Source: Acidobacteriaceae bacterium (GTDB lineage Bacteria > Acidobacteriota > Terriglobia > Terriglobales > Acidobacteriaceae). Taken from it: a DNA stretch of 9,686 bases. Where the stretch lies: the NCBI GenBank assembly GCA_003133425.1, contig PKXI01000431.1:1-9686 (forward strand), in the 5' to 3' direction. The notes beneath the pieces are model-generated. The model was not told the DNA's origin. It saw only the letters and a program-made list of their open reading frames with translations, and made no database searches. Shown here piece after piece: positions 7,591-9,686 of this stretch (its first letter is position 1; each line of letters begins with the position of its first letter). Both the position numbers and the translations under genes were made by a program.

Positions 7591-7649
7591 GAGGCTTTCC
7601 TCTTTAGACGACTTGCGCTCGAACCCGTTTGGGCTTTTGAAAGGGCACC

Positions 7650-8399
7650 GTGTCAATTTACGCAGCGGTTCCAGAGAGTGTGTCGAAAGGCCTGCCGGGA
7701 CGCAAGTATGACCGGCAGTTCTTCTTCGCGATGACTGTCCTGCTGACGACTGTCGTAGCGATCGGTTTTGCACCCACGTACTACCTTGCGGGTGGATTTC
7801 AAGCTCCGTTGCCATCGCGGATTGTACACATTCACGCAGCGGTTTTCAGTGCCTGGATGATTCTGCTGATGGTGCAGACGGGGCTCATCTCAGCCAAGCG
7901 AGTTGGCTGGCACCGCAAGCTCGGCATGGCGGGGTTCGTGCTTGCGATTGCAATGGTGGTGTTGGTGGTTCTGACTGCCGCGGGCCTTGCCGTGCGCGTG
8001 AAGGGCGCTCCGGCAATGGAACTGGTGCTCGGTCTTCTCTCTGTCACGTTTACAGACGCATTTGATTTTGCTGTACTTGCGGGGTTTGCGTACGCGCTGC
8101 GGAGGGATGCGGCAGCACACAAGCGGCTCATCATCATCGCAACCGTTTGTCTCACACGGGCCGCTTTCTTTCGCTGGCACGTCCCGATCCTGTTCCGTCA
8201 AGTGTACCCAGCCTATGCAGCCACGTATGTTCTTCTTCTCTTGCTGGCCGGATATGACTTGTGGTCCACGCGCAGGATTCATCGCGCGACGATGTGGGGG
8301 AGCTTGTTTTTGATCGTAATGGGGCAGCTCACCCGGCTTATCGGACCATCCGCGCCCTGGCATGCGTTTGCACACTGGGTGCAACGTTGGGGAATATGA
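7650..8399 (+). CDS. Uncharacterised multi-pass inner-membrane protein
   Basis: Protein of 249 residues with about seven hydrophobic helices (approximately 25-45, 58-80, 92-115, 124-150, 157-176, 186-203, 214-231). I recognise the pattern as a widespread unnamed family. It has an N-terminal KYDRQFF before helix 1, GFAPTYYL at its end, HIHAAVFSAW opening helix 2 (H60, H62), VGWHRKLG (H88) before helix 3, AHKRL (H157) before helix 5 and FRW (R175, W176) in it. Several conserved histidines near membrane faces resemble those of haem- or metal-binding membrane proteins, but that is speculation and no activity is established. The GTG start at 7650 is preceded by AAAGGG at 4 nt spacing and keeps the conserved YDR segment; the first in-frame ATG (residue 28) would lose it and cut into helix 1. 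The gene stands alone after a 402-bp gap, and mobile DNA begins about 220 bp downstream. Confidence 0.8.
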   Translation: MSIYAAVPESVSKGLPGRKYDRQFFFAMTVLLTTVVAIGFAPTYYLAGGFQAPLPSRIVHIHAAVFSAWMILLMVQTGLISAKRVGWHRKLGMAGFVLAIAMVVLVVLTAAGLAVRVKGAPAMELVLGLLSVTFTDAFDFAVLAGFAYALRRDAAAHKRLIIIATVCLTRAAFFRWHVPILFRQVYPAYAATYVLLLLLAGYDLWSTRRIHRATMWGSLFLIVMGQLTRLIGPSAPWHAFAHWVQRWGI

Positions 8400-8619
8400 C
8401 AGAGAATTTCTCCTTTCAAAAGTGACGGCCCAAAAGCGACGATAGAGCAAGTGAGCAACTCCTGGAGTCTGGCAGTTTCAGACTTTGCTGCGAGACGCTT
8501 CATTTTGCTGGTTGGAGCCCAGATAGCGCTCTGTCGTTTGAACAGAGACGTGCCCCGGCAGGAACTGGATTTGCTCCAACTCACCCCCAGAAGCCTGGCA
8601 CAATTTCGCGCACGTGCGG
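8400..8619. other. Non-coding stretch between the membrane protein and the recombinase element
   Basis: With the palindrome array to its right, the gene-free interval runs from 8400 to 8751. This first part has no convincing gene. It contains a 6-bp hairpin CTCTGT-N7-ACAGAG (8529-8547) without a T tract, and a 10-bp palindrome CGCACGTGCG (8609-8618) directly before the large palindrome at 8620. No T-run terminator for the membrane protein gene was found. Confidence 0.5.
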
Positions 8620-8645
8620 CGATAATGCCGCGTGCGGCATTATCG
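8620..8645. repeat. Perfect palindrome, 12-bp arms with GT spacer
   Basis: CGATAATGCCGC (8620-8631), GT, then GCGGCATTATCG (8634-8645). Both arms carry the motif GATNATGCCG, which recurs at 8664-8673 and, inverted, at 8734-8743. A perfect 26-bp dyad beside recombinase remnants is most simply a recombinase binding or attachment site, or the outer end of the element. There is no T tract, which argues against a terminator. Confidence 0.75.
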
Positions 8646-8663
8646 TGGCTATGCCGAGCCCCT

Positions 8664-8743
8664 GATCATGCCGAATCGAAATCTCAGTCCCCAGAATATT
8701 GAATGGTCCAGGACAATCTCAGGTGAGTCGATTCGGCATAATC
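8664..8743. repeat. 16-bp inverted repeat enclosing 48 bp at the recombinase C end
   Basis: GATCATGCCGAATCGA (8664-8679) and its inverse TCGATTCGGCATAATC (8728-8743) match at 15 of 16 positions, with the inner 12 bp perfect. Between them AATCTCAG occurs twice in direct orientation (8680-8687, 8715-8722). The right arm ends 8 bp from the stop codon of the recombinase C remnant. This suits an end repeat or recombinase core site of the RIT-type element. Confidence 0.7.
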
Positions 8744-8754
8744 GGGACCGATTA
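8739..8754. repeat. Palindrome TAATCGG-GA-CCGATTA overlapping the recombinase C stop codon
   Basis: Perfect 7-bp arms with a 2-bp spacer, the same spacer length as in the palindrome at 8620. Positions 8752-8754 are also the TAA stop of recombinase C, so the gene ends inside the site. It overlaps the right arm of the 16-bp inverted repeat. Confidence 0.65.
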
Positions 8755-8994
8755 CAGGCCTCTCAAAAAGTCGAGGAGCTTATCATCCGCTCGGTAACGG
8801 AGGCTTCTGCCATCCACAGGTGTAGTTTTGCTTAGTGTACGTTCTTTCATTGCGAGGTCGGCGTCGAGATAGATCTGTGTAGTTTCGACGGATTCGTGTC
8901 CCAGCCACAGAGCGATCACGGCACGGTCGACCCCTGCTTGAAGCAACTCCATTGCAGCCGTGTGGCGACTATCTACCCAAAGACATAGTCGCCA
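8752..8994 (-). pseudogene. Recombinase C of a RIT-type trio, C-terminal remnant
   Basis: The recognisable part runs from R at 8967 to the TAA at 8752, 71 residues: RHTAAMELLQAGVD, then ALWLGHES, TTQIYLDADLAMKERTL and a C-terminal tail ending LLDFLRGL. Present are the Arg of the H-x-x-R box, the box III His (in LGHES) and the nucleophilic Tyr (in TQIYLD). Missing are the whole N-terminal domain, the first catalytic Arg, the Lys and the H of H-x-x-R, about 250 residues by comparison with typical family members. Upstream in the same frame the translation stops at 8995-8997 (TAG). An internal ATG at 8952 has no ribosome site. The family call is strong and the gene is certainly non-functional as a recombinase. 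Confidence 0.8.
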
Positions 8995-9020
8995 CTATCT
9001 ACCCTTCCTGACTATGTCTT
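8962..9020. repeat. Nested, mutually exclusive inverted repeats with a 26-bp-period direct repeat
   Basis: First inverted repeat: GTGGCGACTAT (8962-8972) and ATAGTCGCCAC (8985-8995). Second: AAGACATAGTC (8980-8990) and GACTATGTCTT (9010-9020). Both are perfect 11-bp pairs and share 8985-8990, so only one hairpin can form at a time. ACTATCTACCC occurs twice in direct orientation (8968-8978, 8994-9004). A smaller dyad ATAGT-CGCC-ACTAT sits at 8985-8998. The first arm covers the Arg-His codons of recombinase C, so the structure touches the deletion breakpoint. Candidates are an insertion-sequence terminus with multiple transposase-binding repeats, a recombination scar, or an RNA switch. Confidence 0.6.
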
Positions 9021-9075
9021 GTAACGCTGCGGCAACTGCTCTTTTTCTAGTGAAATCTTGACACCATATAGACAT
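8995..9075 (-). CDS. Possible 26-residue small ORF within the recombinase scar
   Basis: ATG at 9075-9073 to TAG at 8997-8995 encodes MSIWCQDFTRKRAVAAALQDIVRKGR in two parts: a short aromatic start, then a basic, probably helical segment. AAGGAG lies 8 nt before the ATG, one of the best ribosome sites in the window, and overlaps the stop codon of the truncated recombinase B, so coupled translation is possible. The reading frame ends at the first base of the alternative hairpin region. I recognise no family. It may be the start of a deleted gene (an original third recombinase or a transposase) or an accidental frame at the junction. Confidence 0.3.
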   Translation of the reverse strand: MSIWCQDFTRKRAVAAALQDIVRKGR

Positions 9076-9083
9076 ATTCTGAA

Positions 9084-9089
9084 CTCCTT
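9084..9089 (-). promoter_or_regulatory. Shine-Dalgarno AAGGAG before the 26-codon frame
   Basis: CTCCTT on the plus strand. The spacing to the ATG at 9075 is 8 nt. It overlaps the TGA of recombinase B (9089-9091), the arrangement expected between tightly packed genes of one operon. Confidence 0.4.
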
Positions 9090-9499
9090 CAACTAGCCCG
9101 CACAGTCGGGGGAGACCGATGCAGCGGGAACTGTGCCGACATGCTTCTTGCTGCATCGAGGAGTCGTTGGATCTCTTCATCTGTGTACAAATATGGATTC
9201 GCGCGACCGGGGCGGAAAGGCAACAGCCCATCTGGAGGAATTTCGGTTGACGTATCAATCGTGCTCCAGTAGCGTGCAAATGCACGAACGCTACTGAGCC
9301 GTGCGGCCCACTCAGATGGATGAAGTTGTTGTGGAGTTGTGGCCCATTCGATTGCGGATCGAGTCGTGATCCGTGCCTCTCCACGCCTTTCCATCGCCGC
9401 TGCGAACTCCCTCGCGAAGCGACCGTGTCTCTTCAGCTTGAAACCCAAACCGCGTCTAAGGGCCAGGTAGTCTTCAACACCATCTCGCAATTTCTTCAT
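9089..9499 (-). pseudogene. Recombinase B of a RIT-type trio, truncated after the N-terminal DNA-binding domain
   Basis: 136 residues from the ATG at 9499, against about 310-330 in full-length relatives. Residues 1-90 are the core-binding (SAM-like) domain: YLALRRGLGFKLKRHGRFAR (11-30), ITTRSAIEWA (44-53), EWAARLSSVRAFARYW (63-78), TEIPP (85-89). PYLYTDEEIQRLLDAARSM (102-120) opens the catalytic domain, then the translation loses family resemblance and stops after PPTVRAS. All catalytic residues (Arg, Lys, H-x-x-R, His, Tyr) are absent. The ATG overlaps the stop of recombinase A (ATGA), typical of translational coupling. An ATG six codons earlier (9517) is possible but would lie deeper inside gene A. 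The surviving domain could still bind DNA if expressed, but most likely this is a pseudogene. Confidence 0.82.
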
Positions 9500-9686
9500 C
9501 GAGCACCGCCCGGCCATGCAAGAGCAAGGGGACGGAGTGCGGCAAGATCGACCTTGGCGTAAACTGCCGTTGTGTTCTGGCTGCGATGGCCCAATAAATC
9601 ACCTATTTCGTCGAGCGAGGCTCCCTTGCGCAGCAGATCAACTGCGAGTGAATGTCGCAACAGATGAGCACCTGTTCGTGCCGAAT
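9496..9686 (-). CDS. Recombinase A of a RIT-type trio, C-terminal end (partial at window edge)
   Basis: 62 residues ending in a TGA at 9498-9496; the 5' part is outside the window. The segment has the full second half of a tyrosine recombinase active site: H-x-x-R in GAHLLRHSLAV, box III His in LLGHRSQ, and the Tyr nucleophile in TTAVYAKVD, then the tail LAALRPLALAWPGGAR usual for the first recombinase of such trios. The frame is open with no damage. Its stop overlaps the start of recombinase B by four bases. Whether the whole gene is intact cannot be judged here. Confidence 0.85.
   Translation of the reverse strand, partial: SARTGAHLLRHSLAVDLLRKGASLDEIGDLLGHRSQNTTAVYAKVDLAALRPLALAWPGGAR

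Larger units (their letters stand above)
7248..7649. other. 402-bp divergent intergenic region between esterase and membrane protein
   Basis: It holds the presumed promoters of both flanking genes. Reading left to right, it contains a CG-alternating hairpin (7285-7299), an extended -10 for the esterase (7315-7323, -), an 11-bp palindrome ATCGC-A-GCGAT (7338-7348) at the expected -35 position, a 12-bp palindrome (7538-7549), and an extended -10 for the membrane protein (7582-7590, +). No gene is supported. The long minus-strand frame over 7276-7815 runs into the membrane protein gene and has no protein-like features. Confidence 0.6.
8620..9686 (-). mobile_element. Decayed RIT-type element: three tandem tyrosine recombinases, internally deleted
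   Basis: On the minus strand the order is recombinase A (C-terminal end, cut by the window edge), B (N-terminal domain only), a scar, C (C-terminal end only), then an array of palindromes. RIT ('recombinase in trio') elements are known to consist of three adjacent, often overlapping tyrosine recombinase genes bounded by inverted repeats. The ATGA overlap of A and B, and B's and C's characteristic sequences (B: LALRRGLGFKL, PYLYTDEEI; C: ALWLGHES with a Tyr box and MKERTL), fit that arrangement. An intact trio would need roughly 3 kb. The part missing between B and C should be about 1.3 kb by usual family lengths, so the element cannot be autonomous. The outer boundary at 8620 is an inference from the palindromes. 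Confidence 0.75.

Noticed and set aside
7276..7815. 179-residue minus-strand frame across the intergenic region
   Set aside because: Runs into the 5' end of the membrane protein gene and has shadow-like composition and no domain.
8529..8547. CTCTGT-N7-ACAGAG hairpin
   Set aside because: No T tract and 130 bp past the membrane protein stop; probably chance.
8968..9004. Two copies of ACTATCTACCC considered as a CRISPR fragment
   Set aside because: The repeat is only 11 bp, with a 15-bp gap and two copies, and no cas genes are present; it belongs to the inverted-repeat scar.
8995..9384. 129-residue minus-strand frame over recombinase B and the scar
   Set aside because: Its first two thirds are an out-of-frame reading of recombinase B; only the last 26 codons have their own ribosome site and are listed separately.

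Overview
The window looks like soil-type Acidobacteriota DNA. The main evidence is a roughly 1,000-residue Oar-like TonB-dependent receptor with an N-terminal carboxypeptidase-regulatory domain, a receptor type greatly expanded in that phylum. A small secreted protein with the same regulatory fold, a secreted esterase with a Pro/Ala-rich linker and a remnant of a three-recombinase (RIT-type) element fit the same picture. This assignment is inference from protein character; no rRNA or other marker gene is present.

Layout. 224-1501 (-) is a PLP-dependent class V aminotransferase of the cysteine-desulfurase-like group that lacks the catalytic Cys. 1721-2410 (+) is a small exported beta-sandwich protein. 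2776-5820 (+) is the TonB-dependent receptor. Convergent to it, 6072-7247 (-) is a secreted alpha/beta-hydrolase of the esterase D / enterochelin-esterase type with its own terminator. 7650-8399 (+) is an uncharacterised membrane protein with about seven helices. From about 8620 to the right edge everything recognisable is mobile DNA on the minus strand. Recombinase A (C-terminal end only, cut by the window edge) overlaps recombinase B (truncated after its N-terminal domain) by ATGA. A scar of about 120 bp follows, then the last 71 residues of recombinase C. Beyond gene C lies an array of palindromes built on GATNATGCCG.

How the genes may work together. The receptor and the esterase are the only plausible functional pair: an outer-membrane importer beside an exported ester hydrolase could serve uptake of an esterified ligand such as a siderophore or a decorated polysaccharide fragment. 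They are convergent and share no promoter, so this rests on adjacency alone. The aminotransferase and the membrane protein look like independent single-gene units.

The most unusual DNA is at 8620-9100. There is a perfect 12-GT-12 palindrome, a 16-bp inverted repeat and a 7-GA-7 palindrome covering the stop codon of recombinase C. Inside the collapsed recombinase cluster are two mutually exclusive 11-bp hairpins with a 26-bp-period direct repeat, preceded by a 26-codon reading frame with a strong Shine-Dalgarno sequence. The simplest reading is a recombinase binding region plus a deletion scar, possibly carrying an insertion-sequence end. No CRISPR array, tRNA or rRNA gene was seen.
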